A stretch of DNA of 64,000 nt from DASUPK01 sp963724665 (GCA_963724665.1 CAVRVH010000012.1:124001-188000), one strand, 5' to 3'; counted from the first letter of the stretch, positions 26,805-36,446 are shown. Notes: generated by a model from the letters alone, not told the origin. Made by a program: numbers and translations.

Positions 26805-27683
26805 CTACTTCGCCGGAACGTCGGTGGGCAGCTTGAGCTGCCGGTGGAGCATGCTGTCGAAGGCGCGGTCGGGCAGCACGCCGTTCAGGCGAGCAGCGAT
26901 CTTGGCGTCAGTCCCGACCAGGTAGCGATGCTTGGGGCGATCCAATCGGATCGCCTTGTGGATCACCTTGGCGACCTTTGACGGGGCGATGCCGCGCTTG
27001 GCGGTCTCTTGGATCACCTCGCCGTAGCGGGCCATCTGCTTGCCGTAGAGGCGCCGGGCGCTCGGCGACATCTCCCCAATCCGGTCATCCGCGGTCTCCG
27101 CGGCCTTGTCCCAGATCTCGGTGGCGATGCTGCCCGGCTCGATGACCACCACGTTGATATCCCATGGCTTCAGCTCGCGCCGCAGCGATTCGCCAACCGC
27201 TTCGATCGCGAACTTCGACGCCGCGTAGGGCGACAGGAATGGGCTTGCGATCCGGCCGCCGATCGACGCGATGAAGACGACCGTGCCATTGCCCTCCCGG
27301 ACCATGGGCAGGAATGCCTGGGTGACGGCAACCTGGCCGACCACGTTGACCTCGAGGTTGACTCGGAAGTCCTCGATCGGCATGACCTCGATCGGACCGC
27401 CTCGCCCGATCCCGGCGTTGTTGACAAGCCCGACGAGCCCGTCCTTGCCGACCGCCTGCTCGACCTTGTCCTTGGCCGCCGTGATCGAGCGCTCCTTGGT
27501 CACGTCGATCGTGATCGGCGTGAGCCGGTCCGAGCCTTCCTCGGCCAGCGACTTCGCGTCGGCCTCCTTGCGGACGCCCGCGAAGACGCGGTAACCCTTC
27601 TTGTCGAGGAGGAGCACCGTGGCGCGACCGATTCCTGTCGAAGCCCCCGTGACCACGACTGCGCCACTTTCATTGCCGGCCAT
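26805..27683 (-). CDS. Short-chain dehydrogenase/reductase
   Basis: The 292-residue classical SDR carries the cofactor motif TGASTGIG (13-20), NNAG, the catalytic Ser in FIASIGG and YAASK. An extended C-terminus of about 60 residues (KQMARYGEVIQETAKRG, then RYLVGTDAKIAARL) resembles retinol-dehydrogenase-like SDRs. The cofactor is probably NADP(H), given VRKEAD after beta-2. Single gene. Confidence 0.88.
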   Translation of the reverse strand: MAGNESGAVVVTGASTGIGRATVLLLDKKGYRVFAGVRKEADAKSLAEEGSDRLTPITIDVTKERSITAAKDKVEQAVGKDGLVGLVNNAGIGRGGPIEVMPIEDFRVNLEVNVVGQVAVTQAFLPMVREGNGTVVFIASIGGRIASPFLSPYAASKFAIEAVGESLRRELKPWDINVVVIEPGSIATEIWDKAAETADDRIGEMSPSARRLYGKQMARYGEVIQETAKRGIAPSKVAKVIHKAIRLDRPKHRYLVGTDAKIAARLNGVLPDRAFDSMLHRQLKLPTDVPAK

Positions 27684-27731
27684 CTCGGCGGGACACTACC
27701 GAAGCCGATCCAGCCGCTAGCTTGCTCCGCT

Positions 27732-28823
27732 GTGACCGCCTCGGTGCTCGCCGTCGTTGGCGCGCGGCCCAACTTCGTCAAGTCGGCTCCGGTGATCAGT
27801 GCCCTGGAGCAGGCCGAGGGCATCTCGGTCCGCCTTCTGCACACGGGCCAGCACTACGACCGGGCCCTCTCCGGCGGCTTCATCGAGCGGCTCGGGATGC
27901 GCGAGCCGGACGCCAACCTCGGCGTCGGCTCAGGGAGCCACGCCGAGCAGACGGCGGCGGCGCTGACCGGAGTGGAGGCCGACTTGATCGAGCACCCGGC
28001 CGATCTGGTCGTGGTGGCCGGCGACGTCAACTCGACCCTTGCGGCCGCGCTGGCGGCGACCAAGCTCGACGTCGGCGTCGCCCACATCGAGTCCGGCCTT
28101 CGCTCGCGCGACTGGCGGATGCCCGAGGAGGTGAACCGGGTCCTCACCGACCGCGTCTCCGACGTCCTGCTCTGCACATCGCCGGATGCGGTCGAGAACC
28201 TCGCCGCCGAGGGAATCACGGGCGACGGAGTCCAGCTCGTCGGGAACACGATGATCGACAGCCTCGTGCGACTGCTGGAGGACGTGAACCGGCCGGCAGT
28301 GCTGGGCAGGAACGCGGTGAAGACCCGCGACTTCGTGCTCGTCACGCTGCATCGGCCTGCGCTGGTCGACGATCCGGAGAGGCTCGGGCCGACCATGGAG
28401 GTGCTCGCCGAGATCGCGGCCTCGATTCCAGTGCTGTTCCCCCTCCATCCCCGCACGCGGGAGGGCCTGGCGGGAGCCGGCGCCGGTTGGGGCAAGGTGA
28501 TCCTCACCCCGCCGATGGACTACGACGACTTCATCGCCCTCGAGGCCGAGGCTCGACTGGTGATCACGGACTCGGGCGGCGTCCAGGAGGAGACGACGGT
28601 GCTCGGCACTCCCTGCCTGACCTATCGCACGACCACCGAGCGGCCGATCACCGTCGAGCAGGGCACGAACGAGCTGATCGGGGTCGATCCAGCGGCCCTC
28701 CGAGACGCCGCCGAGCGCTCGCTGGCCGCCGAGGTGCCCGAGAGGGCCCCCGAGATCCCCCTCTGGGACGGGCAGGCGGGGCCGCGCGCGGCAGCCGCAA
28801 TCGAGGCGTTTCTCACAAGCTGA
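27732..28823 (+). CDS. wecB: UDP-N-acetylglucosamine 2-epimerase (non-hydrolysing)
   Basis: The 363-residue GT-B fold enzyme shows VVGARPNFVKSAPV, HTGQHYD, VVAGDVNSTLAAAL, AHIESGLRSRDWRMPEE and the C-terminal UDP-binding region ITDSGGVQEETTVLGTPCLT. These are the expected signatures. It interconverts UDP-GlcNAc and UDP-ManNAc for cell-surface glycans. It starts at a GTG (27732) close to the divergent SDR gene. No other polysaccharide gene is adjacent. Confidence 0.9.
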   Translation: MTASVLAVVGARPNFVKSAPVISALEQAEGISVRLLHTGQHYDRALSGGFIERLGMREPDANLGVGSGSHAEQTAAALTGVEADLIEHPADLVVVAGDVNSTLAAALAATKLDVGVAHIESGLRSRDWRMPEEVNRVLTDRVSDVLLCTSPDAVENLAAEGITGDGVQLVGNTMIDSLVRLLEDVNRPAVLGRNAVKTRDFVLVTLHRPALVDDPERLGPTMEVLAEIAASIPVLFPLHPRTREGLAGAGAGWGKVILTPPMDYDDFIALEAEARLVITDSGGVQEETTVLGTPCLTYRTTTERPITVEQGTNELIGVDPAALRDAAERSLAAEVPERAPEIPLWDGQAGPRAAAAIEAFLTS

Positions 28824-28824
28824 C

Positions 28825-28842
28825 GGGCGGTTTCGCCCATTT
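28825..28842 (+). terminator. Weak hairpin after the epimerase gene
   Basis: GGGCG-GTTT-CGCCC is followed by ATTTCC. A short stem with few T residues makes this uncertain. Confidence 0.4.
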
Positions 28843-28888
28843 CCGATAAGGGGCAGGAGCGGCAAGAGACCGAACGAATGCCCGCACC

Positions 28889-29416
28889 ATGAAGACCGCA
28901 AGCCGCACCCTGGTCAAGTCGCCGCCCGAGGTCTGGGAGCAGCTGGACCATCCCGGCCGCATGCAGGGCCTGATGTCCGCCCTGGTCGGGCACGCGACCG
29001 ACGTAACTGTCTTTGAGCGCGAGGAGGAGTCAACACTCGCCTGGAGGGCCTCCGACGATGCCTGGATCAAGGTCGAGCTGGCCGAGAAGGGCTGGGGGAC
29101 GAACGTCAGCGTCACCGCCGAGAACGGCAATGCGCCGACCAAGCTCGAGGGCTGGCTCGATGCCGTGATCGACGAACTGGCCACGCCCACCAAGCGCCCC
29201 TTCGAGGGCATTGGTGAGGCGACGGAGGCCGAGACCCCCAGGCCAGAGCCGGTCCCAGAGCCCGAGCCCGTTCCCGAGCCGGAGCCGGAGCCAGTGCCGG
29301 AGCCCGAGCCCGTGCCGGGGCCCGAGGAACCGCAGCCCGTGGCCGCGGCCACCGAAGAGCCTCCCCCCGCGCCCGAGCCGAAGAAGAAGAAGCTTTTCGG
29401 CTTCCTTGGCTTCTGA
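28889..29416 (+). CDS. SRPBCC-like domain with Pro-Glu repeat tail
   Basis: Residues 1-95 look like a START/SRPBCC lipid-binding-like fold (SPPEVWEQLDHPGRM near the start, WLDAVIDEL near the end of the domain). An acidic Pro-Glu-Pro repeat (about residues 112-155) follows. The protein ends APEPKKKKLFGFLGF, where four lysines and an aromatic end could contact membrane. The repeat can vary in length by slippage. Function unknown; the next gene starts inside its end. Confidence 0.7.
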   Translation: MKTASRTLVKSPPEVWEQLDHPGRMQGLMSALVGHATDVTVFEREEESTLAWRASDDAWIKVELAEKGWGTNVSVTAENGNAPTKLEGWLDAVIDELATPTKRPFEGIGEATEAETPRPEPVPEPEPVPEPEPEPVPEPEPVPGPEEPQPVAAATEEPPPAPEPKKKKLFGFLGF

Positions 29417-29984
29417 GAAGCGCGTCTATGTGATCGAGTTGGACCGAGCCGCCGGCCGCCGGCGCGACCCCCGGATCCCCTGGGTGTATGTGGGGTCGAG
29501 CGCCCGCAGCCCGGAGGAGCGCTTCGAGCAGCACCTGCGCGGCTACAAGTCCGCCCGGCTGGTGAAGCGGCACGCGCTTCGGCTTCGCCCTGACCTCTAT
29601 GAGGACCTGGGGAGCTTCAGAGGATCGAAGACGGCGTGTCGCGCCGAGGCCAAGCGAGCCCGCGAGCTGGCCGACTGCGGCTTCGTCGCCCATTGCGACG
29701 GCACCTCGTACGGGTTGCGTGAAGGTGATTGGTCGGAATGGGATTCGGGACGGCTCGAGCCTGTCCTCTCACACCTCGATGCCGCCATCACCGAGCTGCA
29801 CGAGTCGGCGTTCCGGCCGCTGTCCGGGCTGCAGTGCGCTCAGCTGCTACGAGGAGAACTCGGCTTCTGGGTCGCCGACTACATCGACCAGCTCGACCCA
29901 CCTCCGTCGTACGGCCTCTTCGCACACGTCCGGCTGGACGTGCTGCTGGAGCGGGTCGAAACACGCGCCGTGGTCGCTCCGTAG
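29406..29984 (+). CDS. GIY-YIG-like nuclease domain protein
   Basis: The start is a TTG inside the previous gene's last codons, giving MASEKRVYVIELDR. VYVIELD and WVYVGSSARSPEERFEQHLRG match the GIY-YIG core (GIY as VYVI, YIG as YVG, then the conserved Arg and His). The rest (about 110 residues) is unassigned. Such domains nick DNA in repair or mobile elements, but neither context is present. The assignment rests on motif spacing alone. Confidence 0.55.
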   Translation: MASEKRVYVIELDRAAGRRRDPRIPWVYVGSSARSPEERFEQHLRGYKSARLVKRHALRLRPDLYEDLGSFRGSKTACRAEAKRARELADCGFVAHCDGTSYGLREGDWSEWDSGRLEPVLSHLDAAITELHESAFRPLSGLQCAQLLRGELGFWVADYIDQLDPPPSYGLFAHVRLDVLLERVETRAVVAP

Positions 29985-30018
29985 CGCTCTCCCTGGGCTC
30001 CGTATCTATCCTTGCCCG

Positions 30019-31683
30019 ATGGCCACCAGGCCCAAGGACGAGGCAAGAGAGGCGGTCGACGAGGACCTCGATCGCTACATCGCTCCCGTGCTTCCCGAGG
30101 AGGAGCGCGAGGACCGGGTCATCACCGACTCCGGGATCGAGATCAAGCGCCTCTATGAGGAGGACGACGTCAAGCCCGGCCTCGAGGAGCGCCTCGGCGA
30201 GCCGGGCGAGTACCCGTTCACGCGCGGCATCCACAAGGGGATGTACCGGGACCGGCTCTGGACGATGCGCCAGTACGCCGGCTTCGCCAGCCCCGAGGAC
30301 ACCAACGAGCGCTATCGCTATCTGACCGAGCACGGTTCGACGGGCCTCTCGATGGCCTTCGACCTGCCCACCCAGCTCGGCCGCGACTCCGACGACCCTC
30401 TCTGTCAGGGCGAGGTCGGCCGCACCGGCGTCCCGATCGACACGATCGAGGACATGCGGATCTGCTTCGACCAGATCTCGCTGGCCAACGTCTCGACCTC
30501 GATGACGATCAACGCCCCTGCCGCGATCCTGCTGCTCCTCTACGAGCTCGTCGGCGAGGAGCAGGGCGTGCCGTCGACGGAGCTGCGCGGCACGGTCCAG
30601 AACGACGTGCTGAAGGAGTACATCTCGCGCGGCAACTACATCTATCCGCCCGAGCCCACGATGCGGCTCACCACCGACATCTTCGCCTACTGCAACGACA
30701 AAGTTCCCAAGTGGAACACGATCTCGATCAGCGGGTACCACATGCGCGAGAAGGGCTGCTCAGCCGTACAGGAGGTCGCCTTCACCCTCGCCAACGCGAT
30801 CGCTTACGTCGAGGGCGGCATCGCCGCCGGCCTGGACGTCAACAAGTTCGGGCAGCGGCTCGCGTTCTTCTTCAACGGCCACAACAACGTCTTCCAGGAG
30901 ATCGCCAAGTTCCGGGCGGTCCGCCGGATGTGGGCCCGCATCATGAAAGAGAGATTCGGCGCCACCGACGAGAAGGCGCAGATGATCCGCTTCCACACCC
31001 AGACCGGCGGGGTGACCCTCCAGGCCCAGCAGCCGGAGGTGAACATCATCCGGGTGGCCCTGCAGGGCTTCGCCGCGGTCGCGGGCGGCACCCAGTCCCT
31101 CCACACCAACGGCTTCGACGAGGCGCTGGCCCTGCCGACCGAGCGCTCCGCCCGGATCGCGCTCCGCACCCAGCAGGTGCTCGCCCACGAGTCCGGCGTC
31201 GCCGACACCGTTGACCCCTTCGCGGGCTCTTACTTCATCGAGTCGCTCACCGACGAGGTCGAGGAGCGCTCCTGGGAGCTGATGAAGAAGGTCGAGGACC
31301 TCGGCGGCTCGGTCAACGCGCTCGAGTTCATGCAGCGCGAGATCGAGGAGTCAGCGAACTCGTACCAGGAGCGCTACCGGACCGGCCAGGACATCATCGT
31401 GGGCGTCAACAAGTACGTCACCGACGTGATCGACGACGTCGACATCCTCAAGGTCGATCCGGAGTCCGAGAAGCGCCAGCTCACCCGCCTCGCGAAGTTC
31501 AAGGAGGCGCGCGATCAGGCCGAGCTCGACAAGCGGCTCCAGTCCCTCCGCGACGTCGCGCAGGGCGACGGCAACCTCCTGCCCCCGATCAAGGAGGCGC
31601 TGCGCGCCGGCGGCTCGATCGGCGACGTCTGCAACGCGATGCGCGACGTCTTCGGCGAGTACCGCGGCGGGGCGTTCTTCTAG
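30019..31683 (+). CDS. Acyl-CoA mutase (methylmalonyl-CoA mutase-type) large subunit
   Basis: The 554-residue alpha-type subunit has TRGIHKGMYRDRLWTMRQYA, GLSMAFDLPTQLG, the Arg207 equivalent in EYISRGNYIYPP and the active-site His in SISGYHM, and ends at GEYRGGAFF. The cobalamin-binding domain is absent, so a separate small subunit is needed; none is in the window. By alignment from memory to P. shermanii methylmalonyl-CoA mutase, the catalytic Tyr89 position is His here (GIHKG against GPYAT), which casts some doubt on the exact substrate. Carboxylase genes follow. Confidence 0.85.
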   Translation: MATRPKDEAREAVDEDLDRYIAPVLPEEEREDRVITDSGIEIKRLYEEDDVKPGLEERLGEPGEYPFTRGIHKGMYRDRLWTMRQYAGFASPEDTNERYRYLTEHGSTGLSMAFDLPTQLGRDSDDPLCQGEVGRTGVPIDTIEDMRICFDQISLANVSTSMTINAPAAILLLLYELVGEEQGVPSTELRGTVQNDVLKEYISRGNYIYPPEPTMRLTTDIFAYCNDKVPKWNTISISGYHMREKGCSAVQEVAFTLANAIAYVEGGIAAGLDVNKFGQRLAFFFNGHNNVFQEIAKFRAVRRMWARIMKERFGATDEKAQMIRFHTQTGGVTLQAQQPEVNIIRVALQGFAAVAGGTQSLHTNGFDEALALPTERSARIALRTQQVLAHESGVADTVDPFAGSYFIESLTDEVEERSWELMKKVEDLGGSVNALEFMQREIEESANSYQERYRTGQDIIVGVNKYVTDVIDDVDILKVDPESEKRQLTRLAKFKEARDQAELDKRLQSLRDVAQGDGNLLPPIKEALRAGGSIGDVCNAMRDVFGEYRGGAFF

Positions 31684-31693
31684 GGTCCTCGCC

Positions 31694-33262
<1,569 letters not shown>

Positions 33263-33269
33263 CCCAGCC

Positions 33270-33506
33270 ATGCCCGGGCGCAACGGCAAGCACAGCCCTC
33301 CGAGGCCGCAGATCGAGATTCAGAGCGCCTCCGCATCCCCGGACGAGGCGGCCGCGATCGCTGCGGCGCTCGAGCTCTTCCTCCGGGAGACGGCACCGGC
33401 GCCGCGTGCGGCCGAGGTGAGCCGCTGGCAGCAGGCCGCCCTCAGCGAGGGAGTGCGCGTCCACTCGGGCCTGGGCTCAGGATGGGGAATCGCTCCCGGA
33501 GCCTGA
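33270..33506 (+). CDS. Acyl-CoA carboxylase epsilon subunit
   Basis: This 78-residue protein has the actinobacterial epsilon pattern: IQSASASPDEAAAIAAALEL in the middle and a C-terminal SRWQQAALSEGVR. In actinomycete propionyl-CoA carboxylases it stabilises the alpha-beta complex. It lies 7 bp downstream of the beta gene. Confidence 0.85.
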   Translation: MPGRNGKHSPPRPQIEIQSASASPDEAAAIAAALELFLRETAPAPRAAEVSRWQQAALSEGVRVHSGLGSGWGIAPGA

Positions 33507-33584
33507 CCCGGGCTTGTACGACGGGCGCAAGTGCAATAGAACACTTGCCGCAAACCATCGCTTGGCTGACGAAGAGGAGGCCTT

Positions 33585-33794
33585 GTGGCCGTCGTAAAGA
33601 TCATTGAGCTGGTTGGAAGCTCCAAGAAGTCTTCGGATGACGCCGCACAGCAGGCGCTGAAACAGGCGCAGAGCTCGCTTCGGAACATCCGCGCGATCGA
33701 CGTCGTCTCCACCGGGCTGCGCGGGGAGAACCTCGACGAGTGGCGCGCCCACGTCCGGGTCGCGTTCCTGGTCGAGGGCACGGACGTCGACTGA
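33585..33794 (+). CDS. Dodecin
   Basis: The 69-residue protein starts at GTG with VVKIIELVGSSKKSSDDAAQ and ends WRAHVRVAFLVEG, the full dodecin fold (helix between strands). Dodecins form hollow dodecamers that bind flavins or CoA. GAGGAGG upstream is a good ribosome site, and a terminator follows. Confidence 0.9.
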   Translation: MAVVKIIELVGSSKKSSDDAAQQALKQAQSSLRNIRAIDVVSTGLRGENLDEWRAHVRVAFLVEGTDVD

Positions 33795-33810
33795 GCTTGG
33801 GAGGAGAGTT

Positions 33811-33847
33811 GGCGGCGGGCGGCGGCAGGGCGGCGCCCGCCGCCTTT
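33811..33847 (+). terminator. Terminator after the dodecin gene
   Basis: GGCGGCGGGC and GCCCGCCGCC form a perfect 10-bp stem, followed by TTTGATT. Confidence 0.75.
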
Positions 33848-33939
33848 GATTCGCCTGCATGGACAGAATGCAGGTTGATTCGGCCGCTCGTGCCGCCTAC
33901 CCTGGCCTGACAGCCGACCAGGGAACAGGGAATTGAGCC

Positions 33940-34740
33940 ATGTGCGGAAGGATCCGCACGGAGGGACTTATCAGGACGATTGGCGTCATCGTGCTGCTGG
34001 CAGTTGCGGCCGTTCTCGCGGCGGCCGCGTCGGCGAGCGCGACTCCGCTCAACTACACCTTCGACAGCAACAATCAGGGCTGGAAGCAGAGCCAGAACAA
34101 CGGCGTGACGATCACGAGCGCGGACTTCCAGCCGAGCGGGGGCAATCCGGGCGGCCGGCTCAGCGCCCGGGACACGGGTGCGGAGGACGGATGCTCGACG
34201 GGGACAACTCCCTGCAATCTCCTCACCTTCTACAGCCCATTCGTTCCGGCACTGGGTGCGAATTACGGCGGGACGGCCTCCTTCGACCTGCGCTCCAGTG
34301 TCAACCCCGCGTTTGCAGCTGAATTTCTCCTGCTCGCGACGGGGCCCGAGTACCTGGACGGGCTGATCTCCGAGAACACGGGAACCGACTATCACCACCT
34401 CTCGATTCAGCTCGACGAGACGGCGAATTGGGCGGTCTGTCCCTATGCCGGGGGCGCCTGCTCCCCTCCCAGCCAGGCGCAGTTCAAGAGCCTGATCGGC
34501 GCGAGCGACGAGGTCGCGGTGATCGCAGACGTGGGGCCCGACGGGACGGGCGAGACCTATGACCTCGACAATGTCAGCCTGACGGATGGCGTTCCGGCGC
34601 CTCCGCCACCAGTCAGCAAGCCCAAGAAGTGCAAGAAGAAAAAGCACCATCGGGCCGCGTCCGCCAAGAAGAGCAAGTGCAAGAAGAAGAAGACGACGAA
34701 GAAGAAGCGCCGGGCGGCGGTGTCCGCGCTCAGAGGCTGA
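33940..34740 (+). CDS. Secreted laminin-B-like protein with Lys/Cys tail
   Basis: A signal peptide (IRTIGVIVLLAVAAVLAAAASASA) is followed by a beta-sandwich domain starting YTFDSNNQGWKQSQNN, a pattern seen in laminin-B/carbohydrate-binding-like modules, with two Cys pairs. A Pro linker precedes a long basic tail: KPKKCKKKKHHR, spacer, KKSKCKKKK and KKKRR. The tail matches those of other secreted genes here. The last 11 bp overlap the convergent ornithine cyclodeaminase-like gene. Confidence 0.75.
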   Translation: MCGRIRTEGLIRTIGVIVLLAVAAVLAAAASASATPLNYTFDSNNQGWKQSQNNGVTITSADFQPSGGNPGGRLSARDTGAEDGCSTGTTPCNLLTFYSPFVPALGANYGGTASFDLRSSVNPAFAAEFLLLATGPEYLDGLISENTGTDYHHLSIQLDETANWAVCPYAGGACSPPSQAQFKSLIGASDEVAVIADVGPDGTGETYDLDNVSLTDGVPAPPPPVSKPKKCKKKKHHRAASAKKSKCKKKKTTKKKRRAAVSALRG

Positions 34741-35677
34741 CCACCGGCGCCTCGACTTTCCCCTCCCTCCAGCGCTCGTAGACCGCCTGGCAGATCGCCA
34801 GGTCCTGGATTGCGAGGCCGGTGGAGTCGAAGAGGGTGATCTCGCCGTCGGACCGCGTCCAGGTGGAGGCGGCGGTGATCACATCACCGATCTGCGTCAC
34901 GTCGTCGCGGGAGACGACGCCCGCCTCCACGCCGTTGGCGAGCTCGCCGCCGGCGCTCGCCTGCTCCCACTCGTCGCAGAAGAGCCGGCAGCGCCCGATC
35001 GCCTCGAGCTCGACCTCCTGCTTGCCATGAGCGTCTGCGCCGAGCACGGCGATGTGCTGTCCCGGGCTGAGCTCGCTCGCGAGGATCACTGGCTCGGACC
35101 CCGGCGTGACGGTCACTACCACGTCCTGCGCGACGGCCTCCGCTCGATCGCCGACCCGCCAGCCGAGCTCGTCGGCCAGCGCCTTGGCGGCCTCGGGCCT
35201 CACGTCGGCGCAGACCCCGTCCCCGTAGCCCGCGGCCGCCAAGCAGCGAGCAGACCAGGCGCCGTTCACCCCGCAGCCGACGATGCCGACGGTGCTCGCC
35301 TCATCCAAAGCGAGAACCTCAGCCGAGACGGCGGCCGCCGCCCCGGTCCGCAGAGAGGTCACCGAAGAGCACTCGATCACGGCCAGCTCCTCACCAGTCT
35401 CAGCGTCCGACAACAGAACCTCGCCGCGCACCACCGGCAGCCCCCTGGCGCTGTTGCCGGGAAAGGAGGTCACCCACTTCAGCAGCGCAAGCCCGTCACC
35501 GCGGGCGGGCATCGCCCTGAAGTCGCCGTATGGGGAGCTGTCGAGATAGACCTTGGCGGGCATCGCCCAATCGCCATGCCCATATCGCTCGAACGCATGG
35601 CGGGTGCGCTCGATCGCGGTCCGAGCGTCGATGGCATCGAAGACGGCCTCACCTGAGATGATTGGAATCTCAGTCAT
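34730..35677 (-). CDS. Ornithine cyclodeaminase/mu-crystallin family protein
   Basis: The 315-residue protein has the Rossmann nucleotide site TVGIVGCGVNGAW and the family motifs AMPAKVYLD, SFPGN and SSVTSLRTGAAAAV, with GADAHGKQEVELE after the dinucleotide fold. Members are ornithine cyclodeaminase, alanine dehydrogenase or ketimine reductases; the substrate here is open. The ATG at 35677 is chosen over an upstream extension. It diverges from the RNA-like locus. Confidence 0.85.
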   Translation of the reverse strand: MTEIPIISGEAVFDAIDARTAIERTRHAFERYGHGDWAMPAKVYLDSSPYGDFRAMPARGDGLALLKWVTSFPGNSARGLPVVRGEVLLSDAETGEELAVIECSSVTSLRTGAAAAVSAEVLALDEASTVGIVGCGVNGAWSARCLAAAGYGDGVCADVRPEAAKALADELGWRVGDRAEAVAQDVVVTVTPGSEPVILASELSPGQHIAVLGADAHGKQEVELEAIGRCRLFCDEWEQASAGGELANGVEAGVVSRDDVTQIGDVITAASTWTRSDGEITLFDSTGLAIQDLAICQAVYERWREGKVEAPVVSL

Positions 35678-35753
35678 GCCCCGATCTATACGGGAACACG
35701 GCACCGACTGCGCGTCACTCGTCCGCAGACTGATGGTCTCCTGGTTCGCGCGC

Positions 35754-35903
35754 GGAGGGTGAAATGCCAAGGCGGCATGCACAGCTCAGGTCTGTTGCGT
35801 CCGATCCGCACGGACCGGATCTGGTTCGAGTCCAGCGCCCTCCGCGCCTTTAGACTTGGAGGACTGAGCTGTGCGCGGGGCTCGTCGAGTCCCGCTTCAC
35901 CCA
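35754..35903 (+). ncRNA. Structured RNA with tRNA-like T-arm and competing four-way junction (candidate)
   Basis: No protein frame fits here. A consensus T-arm, CTGG-TTCGAGT-CCAG (35821-35835), is directly followed by CGCCCTCC, which pairs with GGAGGGTG (35754-35761) in an 8-bp stem; a G follows as discriminator. With ATGCC/GGCAT as a D-like arm, a CTCAGGT anticodon-like loop and a GTCCG/CGGAC variable-arm stem, this is a 91-nt class II-like cloverleaf of 8/4 type. A rival fold pairs GGGTGAA with TTCACCC (35896-35902) and GCACAGCTCAG with CTGAGCTGTGC. I cannot say which is real. Confidence 0.45.
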
Positions 35904-35904
35904 G

Positions 35905-35930
35905 AGCGGCCCGCTTCGGCGGGCCGCTTG
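35905..35930 (+). terminator. UUCG-capped hairpin terminator or attenuator
   Basis: AGCGGCCCGC and GCGGGCCGCT form a perfect 10-bp stem around TTCG, right after the structured RNA; the following T run is short (TTG). It could end the RNA or attenuate the VOC gene at 36015. Confidence 0.65.
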
Positions 35931-36014
35931 CGTTCCGCATCAACGACCTCGGACCGATGACTCTCGTCGATGCGGCCGGTCCTTATTCGTGAACTCAACG
36001 AGAGGAGACAGTCC

Positions 36015-36401
36015 ATGCTCGAAGACAGCAAGGCATACAGCGGATTCGCCGTCGACGACCTCGACAAGGCTCTGAAGTTCTACGGCAACACCCTTGGACT
36101 GAAGACCTCCGTACTCCAAGAGGGAGTCCTGGGACAGATCGACTTGGCGGGTGATCGGCCGACGCTCTTCTACGTGAAGCCGGACTTCACGCCCGCCACC
36201 TACACGATTCTCAACTTCCCGGTCGATGACGTGGAGGCGGCAGTAGAAGAGCTCAGCTCTCGCGGGGTGAGCTTCGAACGCTATGACGGATTCGAACAGG
36301 ACGAGAAGGGCATCGACAGAAGCGGGCCGAACGGCGGGATCGCCTGGTTCAAGGACCCCGCCGGCAACATCCTGGCGGTGCACGGGGAGCTGACCGTCTA
36401 G
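36015..36401 (+). CDS. VOC-superfamily protein
   Basis: The 128-residue protein has the glyoxalase/bleomycin-resistance fold: YSGFAVDDLDKALKFYGNTL, FPVDDVEAAVEELSSRGVSF and WFKDPAGNILAVHG. The GAGGAGACAG ribosome site before the ATG fixes the start. The substrate is unknown. It lies downstream of the structured RNA and its terminator-like hairpin. Confidence 0.85.
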   Translation: MLEDSKAYSGFAVDDLDKALKFYGNTLGLKTSVLQEGVLGQIDLAGDRPTLFYVKPDFTPATYTILNFPVDDVEAAVEELSSRGVSFERYDGFEQDEKGIDRSGPNGGIAWFKDPAGNILAVHGELTV

Positions 36402-36430
36402 CTCTCCCTGCTCCGGCGCATAATCACCTT

Positions 36431-36446
36431 AAACTCGATCAGGTTT
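36431..36446. promoter_or_regulatory. Imperfect palindrome upstream of the sulfite reductase gene
   Basis: AAAC-TC-GATC-AG-GTTT is a 16-bp near-palindrome in front of the sulfur-assimilation operon, followed by TAGATT as a possible -10 box. It is a candidate site for the Rrf2 regulator at 41.7 kb. Confidence 0.4.

Noticed and set aside
29230..29345. Repetitive DNA considered as a CRISPR or VNTR array
   Set aside because: The repeats are codons for Pro-Glu in an intact gene; no spacers of constant length.
35798..35815. GTCCG-ATCCGCA-CGGAC as an anticodon arm for tRNA-Arg(CCG)
   Set aside because: It would leave about 20 unexplained bases between acceptor and D-arm; a variable-arm stem of a class II fold is simpler.
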